Counted from the stretch's first letter, positions 23,143 to 31,066 are shown. The stretch is DNA of 32,028 bases from Christensenella sp. UBA1750 (GCA_002315655.1 DCHO01000045.1:489-32516); one strand, 5' to 3'. A program made the numbers and translations. Notes: generated by a model not told the origin, from the sequence alone.

Positions 23143-24090
23143 TTATTTGAGGAGCGAGGCTTCGTGCAGGCCTTCGCAGATGGCGCGGATGTTTTGCAGC
23201 GGCACATCGGCGGCGCACTCCGCAGAGAGCCACAGACCGCCCTTTGGAAGATACAGTGCCTTTGCGCAGGTGAGAATGTGTTCCCTGATCTCCTCCGGCG
23301 TGGCGAAGGGGAAGAGCTGCCTGTCCAGATCGAGGTTGATGGGGATTTTCCCCTTGCAGACGCGCACCAGATTGTCAAGCCCGTTGGCGCGGAACTGCGG
23401 ATTGATCATATCCGCGCCCGCCTCCTGCATATCGGCCATCACCGGCCAGATGCAGCCGTCGGTGTGCATATACACCATTTTGCCGTGCTTTTTCGCCACA
23501 TCGTAGATGGCTTTGTAGGCGGGTTTCAGATATTTGCGCCATGTCGCGGGGGAAATGGGCAGATTCTGCTGGATGCCGTTGTCGTCCCCGACATAGATGA
23601 TGTCATCCTTGGAGTTTTCGCAGATTATCTCCATCTGCCGGACGTTGTAGTCCCGCACAATGTCGATGAGCAGCTGCAATTCCGGCGGTTCCTCGGCAAA
23701 GTCGATCATCATTTCCTCAAAGCCGCGCAGGTCGGTCAGCCGCAGAAACATAAAGCCTTGGGGAAGACCGATGTCCTCCGTGGGGGCTTTCAGGCGGAGA
23801 ATGTCCTCGCGCTCTTTCAAAGGATGCCCCATCACGATGGACTCATAGCCCTCGCTTATGTTCTCCCAGCGGCAGCCCCACGCATCAGTGAAGCTGCCTG
23901 CATGGTAAGAAGCGGGGGTGTAGTGCGTGACCTCGCTCAAATCCTTGATTTCCCCGAAAATGTCCGGGAAATCGGCACGAATGCTGTTGAGAGCCGCACC
24001 GTATTTGTTCCACGTTGCGGGGAGAATGCTGACCGACACGGGAATGCGGGAAGGAGATTGATACAGAATCGCCTTCATTTGGTCATTCAT
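23143..24090 (-). CDS. URO-D family (uroporphyrinogen decarboxylase/methyltransferase-like) protein
   Basis: The protein is 315 residues from the ATG at 24090, nine bases after AAGGAG. The ATG at 24099 touches the site. The TIM-barrel pattern of PF01208 is clear: YVGDDNGIQQNLPISPATWRKYLKP near 166-190, HTDG at 209-212 (HSCG in haem enzymes and corrinoid methyltransferases) and GADMINPQ near 225-232. True HemE residues are not evident, and the protein sits in a catabolic operon. Relatives include MtaA/CmuA-type methyltransferases, but the zinc-ligating Cys after His is replaced by Thr-Asp. Many gut Firmicutes encode such proteins beside sugar genes, with unknown function. Confidence 0.87.
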   Translation of the reverse strand: MNDQMKAILYQSPSRIPVSVSILPATWNKYGAALNSIRADFPDIFGEIKDLSEVTHYTPASYHAGSFTDAWGCRWENISEGYESIVMGHPLKEREDILRLKAPTEDIGLPQGFMFLRLTDLRGFEEMMIDFAEEPPELQLLIDIVRDYNVRQMEIICENSKDDIIYVGDDNGIQQNLPISPATWRKYLKPAYKAIYDVAKKHGKMVYMHTDGCIWPVMADMQEAGADMINPQFRANGLDNLVRVCKGKIPINLDLDRQLFPFATPEEIREHILTCAKALYLPKGGLWLSAECAADVPLQNIRAICEGLHEASLLK

Positions 24091-24123
24091 GTGCGTCATC
24101 TCCTTCCTTCTTCCGCTTATCTT

Positions 24124-25881
24124 TTAGTCAATGACCTCAAACCAGAAGTCGCGTCCGGGATACATGGGCACCTCAAAGACGTACTCGGTGGGATCGGGCA
24201 GCACGGTGGTGGCGTCACCCTTCATGCCGGGCGTGGGGCGCTTGTAGCACTCGGTGATGGTTCTGCCGTTCTCGATGTTGCGGATGCCCTTGCACTCGCC
24301 GCGAACGATGACCTGCGCACGGGTGGGATACTGGGCGTAGCACTGGATGCCGTAAACGTTGTTGTCATAGGCAAACAGGTTGAACTTGGGCTCGCAGCCT
24401 AAGAACACGCGCTGACCCATGGACAGGTGCTTGTTGATGTTGCGGACAACGGGCAGCGGCAGGTTGTAGAGGTCGGCATAGTTCTCGGGCAGGTTCAGGA
24501 TGAAGAAGCGGCCTTTGCCGTAGTAATCCTCGGTCATCACGGGGAAGTTGTCCTCGCCGATGCACAGGGAAATGTCGTTGTGGGTGGCGTTGGTCTTGTA
24601 CTGAATGACCTCAAACATCATGGGCTTCTTGGCCTTGCAGACTTCCATGGCGTTGTAGTTCTGGTTGTCGATGTAGAACTCATCGCCAATCACATGACGG
24701 CCGGTGATGTGTACGGAGGTCAGATCGCGGATGCCCTTGTCGTACATCTTCTTGAAGTAGCCCACGGTCACAACGCCGTTGCCGCCGTTGCGGACGAACT
24801 TTTCCAGCTTCTTCAAAGAATCGGGGTCTTCTGCGGAGGCCTGGGTGTAGAAGATGGTCTCGGCCTTCTCGTTGAAGAAGGGGGAGGGCTCGATGGGCGT
24901 GCCGCACATCCCTAAGTAGTTGTAAACCTGGTCTTCGCCGTCGCCGTTGAAGGGCTCATAGGTGGCAACGCCGACGGGGTTGCCCATCTTGCCCACCAGC
25001 ATATCGACGCGGTAGAATTCCTGTCCTAACGGGGGCAGAGCGGGAGAGCCGACCATGGATTCAAAGTTGAAGAGCATCAGCTCTTTGGCTTTGGCGTACA
25101 TGGTCAGGTTGGCCTGTTCCAGCCACGCGCTCATGTTGTCGGAGGAGCCGCCCAGGTCGATCCAGCCGCCGCCGTTGCGTCCGGGCGCGGTGTTTTCCAG
25201 CAGACGGATGATGGAATAGGATTCGTATCTCTGCAGATGCTGATGGTTGTAGAAGGGAGAGCGGGTCTCGGTGCCGGTATAGATCATGTCGAAGATGTCC
25301 TTCTGCTTGCCGGGGTTGTAGCCGGTGTCCTGATAGGACTCATACCAGTTGGGGTACTTGATGATGAAGTTCATCTTGGGGTTGATGGACTTGGCCAGAT
25401 CGACGATCTCGTGGGAGAACTCTTCCATGAGGTCAAGACGGTACTGCTTCCAGGTTCTCTCGCCCTTGGCCTCGATGCACATTTCGCAGCGGCAGCCGGT
25501 GAAGAAGAAGTCGTCCAAGATGATCTCGTCAAACACTTCGGCAAGCTCGCGGACGATGCGCAGGTATTCCTTGCGGTGATCGGGATCGGTGTAGCAGAAG
25601 GTGTCATAATAGGAGGGCTTGCGGATGCCGTTGACCAGCTGGGTGGAGGTGATGCCGCCGGAGGCCTTAATGCCGTTCTTCTCGAACAGCTCCTTGACCT
25701 GCTTCATGCGCTCGGGCTTGATGTCCACAACGCCGCGGTGATTTTCCAGATAGACCTTATCCAGGTGCATATACTGCTTGAAGTAGTCAATGCCGCGCTG
25801 AATTTCAGCGTCATCGGCCTTTGCCAGATAGTAGGCATAGACATAGGATGCCAGAGAGAAGTTCTCGAAAGGTTTCAGCAT
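24124..25881 (-). CDS. Glycoside-hydrolase-like TIM-barrel protein with trimerisation-like domain
   Basis: This 585-residue protein starts with a barrel-like region: strand DKVYLENHRG (41-50), IKASGGITS (71-79), then EIILDDFFFTGCRCEMC (119-135) and FIIKYPNWYE (172-181). The DD-x(5)-C-x-C-x-x-C pattern after a strand resembles glycosidase families in which an acidic pair ends beta-4 and cysteines bind a metal. Residues about 290-480 resemble the beta-galactosidase trimerisation domain (SLKKLEKFVRNGGNGVVTVG). The end is a small beta domain. There is no signal peptide. It could hydrolyse or otherwise open an imported glycoside. The exact family is not recognised. It is first in the operon, with GGGGGAT before the ATG and 33 bp to the URO-D gene. 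Confidence 0.78.
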   Translation of the reverse strand: MLKPFENFSLASYVYAYYLAKADDAEIQRGIDYFKQYMHLDKVYLENHRGVVDIKPERMKQVKELFEKNGIKASGGITSTQLVNGIRKPSYYDTFCYTDPDHRKEYLRIVRELAEVFDEIILDDFFFTGCRCEMCIEAKGERTWKQYRLDLMEEFSHEIVDLAKSINPKMNFIIKYPNWYESYQDTGYNPGKQKDIFDMIYTGTETRSPFYNHQHLQRYESYSIIRLLENTAPGRNGGGWIDLGGSSDNMSAWLEQANLTMYAKAKELMLFNFESMVGSPALPPLGQEFYRVDMLVGKMGNPVGVATYEPFNGDGEDQVYNYLGMCGTPIEPSPFFNEKAETIFYTQASAEDPDSLKKLEKFVRNGGNGVVTVGYFKKMYDKGIRDLTSVHITGRHVIGDEFYIDNQNYNAMEVCKAKKPMMFEVIQYKTNATHNDISLCIGEDNFPVMTEDYYGKGRFFILNLPENYADLYNLPLPVVRNINKHLSMGQRVFLGCEPKFNLFAYDNNVYGIQCYAQYPTRAQVIVRGECKGIRNIENGRTITECYKRPTPGMKGDATTVLPDPTEYVFEVPMYPGRDFWFEVID

Positions 25882-25921
25882 AGAGTGTTATCCCCCTTTT
25901 GTATTTTCTGAACCTATGTAA

Positions 25922-25950
25922 AGAATAGCACATGATGTGACTTTTGTCAA
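25922..25950 (-). promoter_or_regulatory. Promoter of the four-gene operon with an embedded palindrome
   Basis: On the minus strand TTGACA (25945-25950), 17 bases, TATTCT (25922-25927). The spacer contains the odd palindrome CACATGATGTG (25929-25939), an ideal place for a repressor. Confidence 0.82.
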
Positions 25951-26101
25951 TTTATTGCGAAAATCTTTGCGCGCATCCGACACCTCTCTAAAATACCTGA
26001 TATAAAGGAAAACTTGCACTTGAATCCGGGATTTTATCCTGATAATCTGTTTCTACGGTTATCAACATTTTTCGATTTGTCCGAATATGAATCTCCCCGC
26101 G

Positions 26102-26129
26102 TTGACAGATGCGCGGATAGGTTTATAAT
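26102..26129 (+). promoter_or_regulatory. Sigma-A promoter before the GNAT remnant and the DUF362 gene
   Basis: TTGACA (26102-26107), 16 bases, TATAAT (26124-26129), both perfect. The 25951-26101 stretch before it shows no gene or clear structure. The predicted transcript first carries the 30-codon remnant, then the DUF362 gene. Confidence 0.88.
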
Positions 26130-26168
26130 GAAAACGGAAGACCTGCTGAGAAAGGAGCGCTTTTCCTT

Positions 26169-26261
26169 ATGGCTTTTTTCATTGAGGAGCGCGGCATCCG
26201 CATCCGTCCGGCGCAAGAGCAGGACAGCGTACTTCTGGCAACATGGTGGAACGACGTCTGA
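26169..26261 (+). pseudogene. Truncated N-terminus of a GNAT acetyltransferase (30 codons)
   Basis: A 30-codon frame with a good AAAGGAG site (26152-26158) reads MAFFIEERGIRIRPAQEQDS, then VLLATWWNDV. This is the usual first strand and helix of GNAT enzymes (iRiRpA-x-E-x-D ... WwnD). It ends at TGA just where the next conserved residues should follow, and nothing downstream continues the fold in any frame. It looks like a gene whose remainder was deleted, leaving its promoter and start to drive the DUF362 gene 45 bp later. It could still be translated as a leader peptide. Confidence 0.7.
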
Positions 26262-26306
26262 TACAAGGCTATGAAAATCATCATCAATTTAATGGAGGAA
26301 AACGAT

Positions 26307-27395
26307 ATGGCTTCAAAGGTACTTTTTGCGCCCATGGCTTACACCCGCTATGAGGCCTCCCAGACCCTTCCCGAAAAGTTCTCCCGGATGCTCAAAAAGA
26401 GCGGTCTGGGCGAAAAGGTAAACGGCAAGACCGTCGCCATCAAAATGCACGTCGGGGCGGGCATCACCTATTCCACCATTCCCCCGGTCTTTGTCCGCAA
26501 GCTGGTGGACTTCATCCACGACAATGGCGGCGACTGCTTCATCACCGACCACTATGTTTACAAGCGCCATCCCGAGCAGCGCGGCTACACCGAGAGCAAC
26601 TTGGGCTGCCCCGTGCTGGACGACTGCGGACATTTGGGCAAGTATTACTACGAAAAGGCCGTGGACTACAAGACCTTCCGGCACGTTGACGTGGCCGGTC
26701 TCATCCATGATGCCGATTTTATGATCGACTTCTCCCACATCAAGGGGCACGGTGCCTGCGGCTTCGGCGGCGCGTGCAAGAACATCGCCATGGGCTGCGT
26801 CACCGACCGCACCCGCCACGAAATCCATGCGCTGGAAGGCGGTCTGGTCTGGGATAAGGACAAGTGCATCCACTGCGGCAAGTGCTTAGACGCCTGCAAC
26901 CACGATGCCAATTCCTTTAACGGCGACAACTGCTATTCCGTCAACTACCACCATTGCACCATGTGCCAGCATTGCCTGAAGGTCTGCCCCGTTCAGGCTA
27001 TCACGCTGGATTCCCACGACTATCAGGACTTCCAGACCGGCATGGCGGTGTGCACCAAGGCCGTGCTGGACACCTTTGCCCCCGGCAATGTCTATTACAT
27101 CTCCGTGCTCACCTCCATCACCGCCCTGTGCGACTGCTGGGGCATGACCACGCCCTCTCTGGTGCCCGACATCGGTATCATGGCCTCGGACGACATCGTG
27201 GCCATCGAGCGCGCCGCTCTTGATGCCATCAAGATCGAGAACCTCATCCCCGCGGGCGTTCCCGCCGGCATGGAGCTCTCCGGCGAAGGCCACCTCTTCC
27301 AGCAGCTCCACGGCAAGAACCCCTACATCCAGCTGCAGAAGCTGGAGGAGCAGGGCTTGGGCACGCAGGAATACGAGACCGTCATCGTGAAATAA
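26307..27395 (+). CDS. DUF362 domain protein with two [4Fe-4S] ferredoxin motifs
   Basis: The protein is 362 residues from the ATG at 26307, eight bases after GGAGG. The in-frame ATG at 26271 has no site. The N-terminal DUF362 fold is recognisable from VAIKMHVG, FITDHYVYKRHPEQRGYTES and the SHIKGHGACGFGGACKNIAMGC stretch (143-164). Two ferredoxin-type clusters follow: Cys187/190/193/197 and Cys217/220/223/227. It is a cytosolic electron-transfer protein of unknown partner; family members accompany radical, dehydratase and reductase systems. It stands opposite the four-gene operon across about 425 bp but has its own promoter and a strong terminator, so any link is only by position. Confidence 0.93.
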   Translation: MASKVLFAPMAYTRYEASQTLPEKFSRMLKKSGLGEKVNGKTVAIKMHVGAGITYSTIPPVFVRKLVDFIHDNGGDCFITDHYVYKRHPEQRGYTESNLGCPVLDDCGHLGKYYYEKAVDYKTFRHVDVAGLIHDADFMIDFSHIKGHGACGFGGACKNIAMGCVTDRTRHEIHALEGGLVWDKDKCIHCGKCLDACNHDANSFNGDNCYSVNYHHCTMCQHCLKVCPVQAITLDSHDYQDFQTGMAVCTKAVLDTFAPGNVYYISVLTSITALCDCWGMTTPSLVPDIGIMASDDIVAIERAALDAIKIENLIPAGVPAGMELSGEGHLFQQLHGKNPYIQLQKLEEQGLGTQEYETVIVK

Positions 27396-27429
27396 AAACA
27401 GACCGTTGTTCGGTTTTGTTATCAAATAG

Positions 27430-27454
27430 AGAATCCCCGTCCGTCATGGGCGGG
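27430..27454 (+). terminator. Strong intrinsic terminator after the DUF362 gene
   Basis: AGAATCCCCG and CGGGGATTCT form a 10-bp stem around a short loop, followed by TTTTGC. The stem is extended by CC/GG pairs. Confidence 0.93.
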
Positions 27455-27485
27455 GATTCTTTTGCTTGAACGGAGTGATTTATGT

Positions 27486-27600
27486 CGATCTGTCGATTTC
27501 CGCAATCCCATTCAGTCAAATTTTCAATTTCCATTCAGTCAAATTTCGCATTTCCATTCAGTCAGATTTTTAAATTTCATTCAGTCGAATTTTCGAGACC
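27486..27600. repeat. 23-bp tandem repeats, four clear copies and one decayed
   Basis: CATTCAGTC recurs at 27509, 27532, 27555 and 27578 with an exact 23-bp period. Each copy is followed by AATTT-like AT-rich sequence, and a fifth copy at 27486 matches about 14 of 23 positions. The array fills the gap between two convergent genes and is not coding in either strand. Variable AT-rich tails and a conserved GACTGAATG core (minus strand) suggest a binding array or a simple minisatellite. Confidence 0.85.
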
Positions 27601-27612
27601 TGTGATTTTTCC

Positions 27613-29097
27613 TTAAATCGGCGATTTTGTGTTGAAGCGGAAGGAATACAGGTCGGCGTCGCTCATCTCGATGCACATCCGCACGGGTTTTCCGACGAGG
27701 CTTTCCGCATCGCCCGCAAAGTCCACCGGGCGGCTCACGCTGTCGCCGAAAAGCCTGCCGGAATCAAAGTCGGGGAGGGCATTTCCGTTTTCATCGCACA
27801 GAAGGATGCGCACAAACCCCAAGGCGGAGGTGGCAAAGTTGATTTCCAGATCGCTCCCGCCGAAGGTCAGGGGCTTGGTGAGCAGCGTGCCCGTTTTGTA
27901 ATCGCAGTGCCAGGAGAAGAAGCCGTCCAGCCGCACGGCGTAGCGCTCCAGTTCCACGTTTTTCACGCGGTAGCGGCTGTGACAGTAGATGCTGATCTCC
28001 TTCGGGCAGCCGGGGCGGTCGCTCTCGGTCTCAATCATGCCCAAGGTCGGGTAGCAGTCGCCGTAATACCAGTTTGTGCCGTCTTCGATGCCGGGGGTGA
28101 AAAAGGCCTCGTCCGTGCGCCGGAAATGCAGCCCATCTCGGGTGGTCATCAGGATGGAATCGGTCATGGCAAAGCCGCTGCGTCCGGCAAGGCGGATGAT
28201 GTCCGCCCGGTGCCGTCTGTCCGGCAGATAGCGGAAGTTCGTTTTGTCCTCGAGCCGCTCGGTGTAGCGGGTTGGCATTCCGAGGAAAACGTGCGGGGCG
28301 CGGTAGTAGGGCTTGATTTGGTTGGTGTAGAGCTGATATTCCTCCTGCTCTTCCCCGAACGCAAGCATTTCCGGCTCCGACCAGTGCACAAAGTCCGGCG
28401 AGGTGCGCACGCGGATGTCCCGCACGATCTCCTTTCCCTCGCCGGTGTCGGACTTGTCCCACTTTTCCCCGGCGGCGTTTTCGCGGTAGTGCAGCCCGCG
28501 ATAGTAGAGGTAATATTGCTGCCGCGTCTTGTCCCAGAAGGCGACATTCATGGAATCGTAGGCACCCTCATCGAGCATCTGCCCGACCTTCTCAAAATGC
28601 ACGCCGTCCGCGCTCTTATACAGCCACAGCTTGTGATCCATGCCGGACAGGGCTTTGAAGAGTGCATCCTTCGGGCAAGCGGGGTTTTCGTCCTTAAACA
28701 CCACAAAATTATCGATAAGGTCTTTTACAAGAATGTTGTTTTCCGCATTGCCCCACACACTGACCATCCCTAAATTCTGCTTAGTGAAGGTCTTTCCGTC
28801 ATGGCTTTCGGCATAGCACGCCTTTCCCGTGGAGGCGTTTTCCTCATTTAAGTTCGTCACCCAGTTTCCGTCCTCGTCCATCAGGAGATCGGCACCGCGA
28901 TAGTACAGCCGAATCTTGCTGTTGTCCTGAATCACGGTAAAGTACCCGGAGCAGTTGCCCTCCCAGGGTTCGTCGCAGAGAAGCGCCACGCCGCGGTATT
29001 CCGGCTTGTGCATCTGCACGGAAATGCCCGCAGCCGTATCAATTAGGGCTTCATCCCAGCAGACCTCGCGCCGGGTGGATATTGCAATGGGATTCAT
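27613..29097 (-). CDS. Beta-propeller glycosidase-like protein (GH32/43-type)
   Basis: This 494-residue protein begins after AGGAGG (29105-29110). Repeating motifs of five-bladed propeller enzymes are present: SGYFTVIQDNSKIRLYYRG (blade 1), KLWLYKSADGVHFEKVG (blade 2), YYLYYRGLHYREN, VRTSPDFVHWSEPE (blade 3) and MTTRDGLHFRRTDE (blade 4). The 'S-x-D-G-x-x-F/W' turns are typical. A C-terminal beta-sandwich ends LVGKPVRMCIEMSDADLYSFRF, a motif common to intracellular proteins annotated as glycosyl hydrolases in gut Firmicutes. No signal peptide, so it acts on an imported substrate. Catalytic acids could not be fixed. It is monocistronic, with an inverted repeat upstream at 29136-29154. Confidence 0.82.
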   Translation of the reverse strand: MNPIAISTRREVCWDEALIDTAAGISVQMHKPEYRGVALLCDEPWEGNCSGYFTVIQDNSKIRLYYRGADLLMDEDGNWVTNLNEENASTGKACYAESHDGKTFTKQNLGMVSVWGNAENNILVKDLIDNFVVFKDENPACPKDALFKALSGMDHKLWLYKSADGVHFEKVGQMLDEGAYDSMNVAFWDKTRQQYYLYYRGLHYRENAAGEKWDKSDTGEGKEIVRDIRVRTSPDFVHWSEPEMLAFGEEQEEYQLYTNQIKPYYRAPHVFLGMPTRYTERLEDKTNFRYLPDRRHRADIIRLAGRSGFAMTDSILMTTRDGLHFRRTDEAFFTPGIEDGTNWYYGDCYPTLGMIETESDRPGCPKEISIYCHSRYRVKNVELERYAVRLDGFFSWHCDYKTGTLLTKPLTFGGSDLEINFATSALGFVRILLCDENGNALPDFDSGRLFGDSVSRPVDFAGDAESLVGKPVRMCIEMSDADLYSFRFNTKSPI

Positions 29098-29135
29098 GGT
29101 TCAGCCTCCTGTGTGTTCTTTTTGCTTCATTTTAC

Positions 29136-29154
29136 CACATTTTCGGAATATGTG
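29136..29154. promoter_or_regulatory. CACAT-N9-ATGTG inverted repeat upstream of the propeller gene
   Basis: CACAT (29136-29140) and ATGTG (29150-29154) form an inverted repeat directly upstream of a TAAAAT -10-like box (minus strand, 29130-29135). The same arms occur as CACATGATGTG in the 25922 promoter, though with a different gap. A shared regulator is possible but not shown. Confidence 0.35.
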
Positions 29155-29175
29155 CCATTCCTGTCAGAAAAAGAC

Positions 29176-29204
29176 TTTTCACAACGCGGATTTTGATGTA
29201 TAAT
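29176..29204 (+). promoter_or_regulatory. Promoter of the membrane-protein gene
   Basis: A perfect -10 box TATAAT (29199-29204) is preceded by TG. The -35 box is weak (TTTTCA at 29176-29181, 17-base spacer). Confidence 0.7.
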
Positions 29205-29240
29205 AATTGCAGATGTAATTTTCAGACAGGAGAGAAATAG

Positions 29241-29945
29241 ATGGAGATCAAAAGTACAAAAAAGCAGCTTTTCAGGGAATATCTCATTCCGCTGCTGCTG
29301 GAATACCTCATCATGGGCGTGCTCATTTTCTGTCACAGAACCATTCGCAACTTTGGCGTGCTCCTTGCCGAACCGAAGCTCGTCGGCGATGAAATGTCCT
29401 CGCCGACCATGGGGCGGTTTGTGTATGCCGTTGTGTCCTTCCTGCTCTTTGCGGTGTTCACAAAGCTCGGCTCCAACGCCGCCAAGAAGGATAAAGACTT
29501 ATGCTCCTTCTGGTTCGGCTTCACGGCGGGCGTGCTGCTGTGGCAGTCGGTAGGCGAATCCTTCTGGCACTTTGCCGTGGGCGGCATCAACTTTGTGGTG
29601 CTGGAAAACATCACGTCCTTCCCGCTGGCGGTGCTGTTCGTGATGCTGATGATCTACGGCAAACGCCACCATTCCTTTGACTGGGGCGTTTGGTGTATGC
29701 TGCTGTCTTTCGCCTGCAACTGGATCGGGCACTACATCACCATCGGTATTTACCCTTTTGTCGAACCCTATATCGCCAGCCGCCCGTGGAATGTGTGGGT
29801 CTCGGTCATTTTCGGCGGCCTGCTCACGATTTATTCCTTCCAATTTCTGCTCTTCCGCGCCAAGACCACAAAGGGCAGAATGCTCGCTTCCATGATGACC
29901 TATATCGCCCTGGCCATCATCTTTTTCGGCATTGCGGAGGGCTGA
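29241..29945 (+). CDS. Polytopic membrane protein of unknown function
   Basis: This 234-residue protein has about seven hydrophobic segments (near residues 14-32, 59-74, 88-103, 125-140, 148-163, 184-205 and 213-231) and short basic loops (KKDKD, KRHHS, RAKTTKGR). Charged and aromatic residues inside the third helix (WQSVGESFWHFAVGG) could line a pocket. GGAG precedes the ATG. It is monocistronic. I do not recognise the family; transporter accessory or membrane enzyme are both possible. The gene ends about 230 bp before the mobile-element boundary. Confidence 0.85.
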   Translation: MEIKSTKKQLFREYLIPLLLEYLIMGVLIFCHRTIRNFGVLLAEPKLVGDEMSSPTMGRFVYAVVSFLLFAVFTKLGSNAAKKDKDLCSFWFGFTAGVLLWQSVGESFWHFAVGGINFVVLENITSFPLAVLFVMLMIYGKRHHSFDWGVWCMLLSFACNWIGHYITIGIYPFVEPYIASRPWNVWVSVIFGGLLTIYSFQFLLFRAKTTKGRMLASMMTYIALAIIFFGIAEG

Positions 29946-30021
29946 TTCTCTCCTCCCTGCAAAATAGCAAGGAATTTCCTTTTGATTGTTTATGAAGCCG
30001 ATTGGAATACTGAATATAAAA

Positions 30022-30086
30022 AAATCCTATCAGATACCGATAGGATTTCAGATTGTCAAAAAAGCTACCGCTTGGGTAGCTTTTTT
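30022..30086 (+). terminator. Two consecutive hairpins, the second a strong terminator
   Basis: AAATCCTATC/GATAGGATTT (30022-30048) forms the first stem. AAAAAAGCTACC/GGTAGCTTTTTT (30058-30086) forms the second, ending in a six-T run. They close the rightward transcript before the mobile element. The rest of the 29946-30176 gap shows only a weak CAATG...CATTG stem near 30113-30145. Confidence 0.85.
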
Positions 30087-30176
30087 CTGTAACTGCACGG
30101 AACAGTTGATACAATGCACCCTCTTGGATTAAGGGGTACATTGCTTATTCAAACAGTTTAAGCTGGCAATCTTTGC

Positions 30177-30815
30177 ATGACTTTTGTCTCCCGCCAGGAC
30201 GATAAGTACCGTGCCTCCTTCGGCAGACGGGTCACGCCCCATCCGAGGCAGTGCATCTTCATCGGCACTACCAACGCCGAGAACGGCTACCTCCGGGATG
30301 TCACAGGCAACCGCAGATACTGGAACATCCGTGTCAACGGCAATGGTAAGTACAAACCTTGGGAGATGACACAGGAGACCGTTGACCAGATATGGGCGGA
30401 GGTCGTTGTCCTCTGTGAGAAGGGCGAAGACCTGTTCCTGCCGCCGGAACTGGAGCAGTACGCTGCCGAGGAACAGCGTATGGCAATGGAGCAGGATGAC
30501 CGAGAAGGTCTCGTTGCCGAGTACCTCGATACCCTTCTGCCTGAGGGATGGGACACGATGGACATCTACTCCCGCCGGGACTATCTCCGTGAGACTGATG
30601 ACCCCACCAGACCGAAGGGAGTCATTCGGAGAACAGAAGTCAGCAACATCGAGATTTGGTGCGAGTGCTTCGGCAAGTCCGCGGAAGATATGAAGAATGT
30701 CGAAAGCCGTTCCATCAGCGCCATCATGGTCAGGCTGACAGATTGGGAGAAGACTGACATTCGTAAGCGCCTCGCCATTTACGGTCAGCAGCGGATTTAC
30801 ACCAGAAAGCCGTGA
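30177..30815 (+). pseudogene. 5'-truncated VapE (virulence-associated E) helicase/primase-element gene
   Basis: The 212 residues correspond only to the C-terminal part of PF05272 proteins. FVSRQDDKYRASFGRR, PRQCIFIGTTN and LRDVTGNRRYW are the conserved motifs after Walker B. The Walker A and primase parts that should precede them are absent, and the sequence upstream is unrelated terminator DNA. The ATG at 30177 has no ribosome binding site. VapE proteins belong to integrated elements (phages, ICEs, satellites), where they act in element replication. This copy therefore marks a deletion or recombination boundary near 30170. The C-terminus is complete to the TGA at 30813-30815. Confidence 0.85.
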
Positions 30816-31025
30816 CAGGCTGCTGTGACAAGCCGTGAGATTGTCACACTGTCACAGACTTGTCACAGCGAAAAAGTCAGAAATCACAAGCATTTCAGCC
30901 GTTTGTGACGGACAAGACAGGATTTTCTATATAAGACAAAATCATAAAAAATATAGGAAATAGCATATACGCACACGTCATACGCGCGTATAGGAAATTC
31001 CCGTCATATTGTCACAAGCTGTCAC
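30812..31025. repeat. TGTCAC-rich non-coding segment, possible element origin or control region
   Basis: Seven copies of TGTCAC/GTGACA lie at 30812, 30825, 30842, 30850, 30861, 31010 and 31020. Between them is an AT-rich stretch (about 30920-30965), a direct repeat TATAGGAAAT (30952 and 30989, 37-bp period) and a 7-bp inverted repeat TATACGC/GCGTATA (30966-30992). There is no gene here. Iteron-like repeats next to an AT-rich tract beside a VapE gene suggest a replication origin or a regulator array. Function is inference. Confidence 0.6.
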
Positions 31026-31066
31026 AAACGGCATGAAATAAAACACCAAACGAGGAGGAAAGCACT

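Noticed and set aside
23080..24402. A 440-codon plus-strand frame over the URO-D gene
   Set aside because: The antisense frame overlaps a gene with clear family motifs, and its translation has no recognisable pattern.
26014..26274. 86-codon frame over the GNAT remnant
   Set aside because: It crosses the promoter and has no motif. The 30-codon frame at 26169 in another phase has a ribosome binding site and family similarity.
27486..27600. Tandem repeats considered as a CRISPR array
   Set aside because: The 23-bp period leaves no room for separate repeats and unique spacers of normal size, and no cas gene is near.
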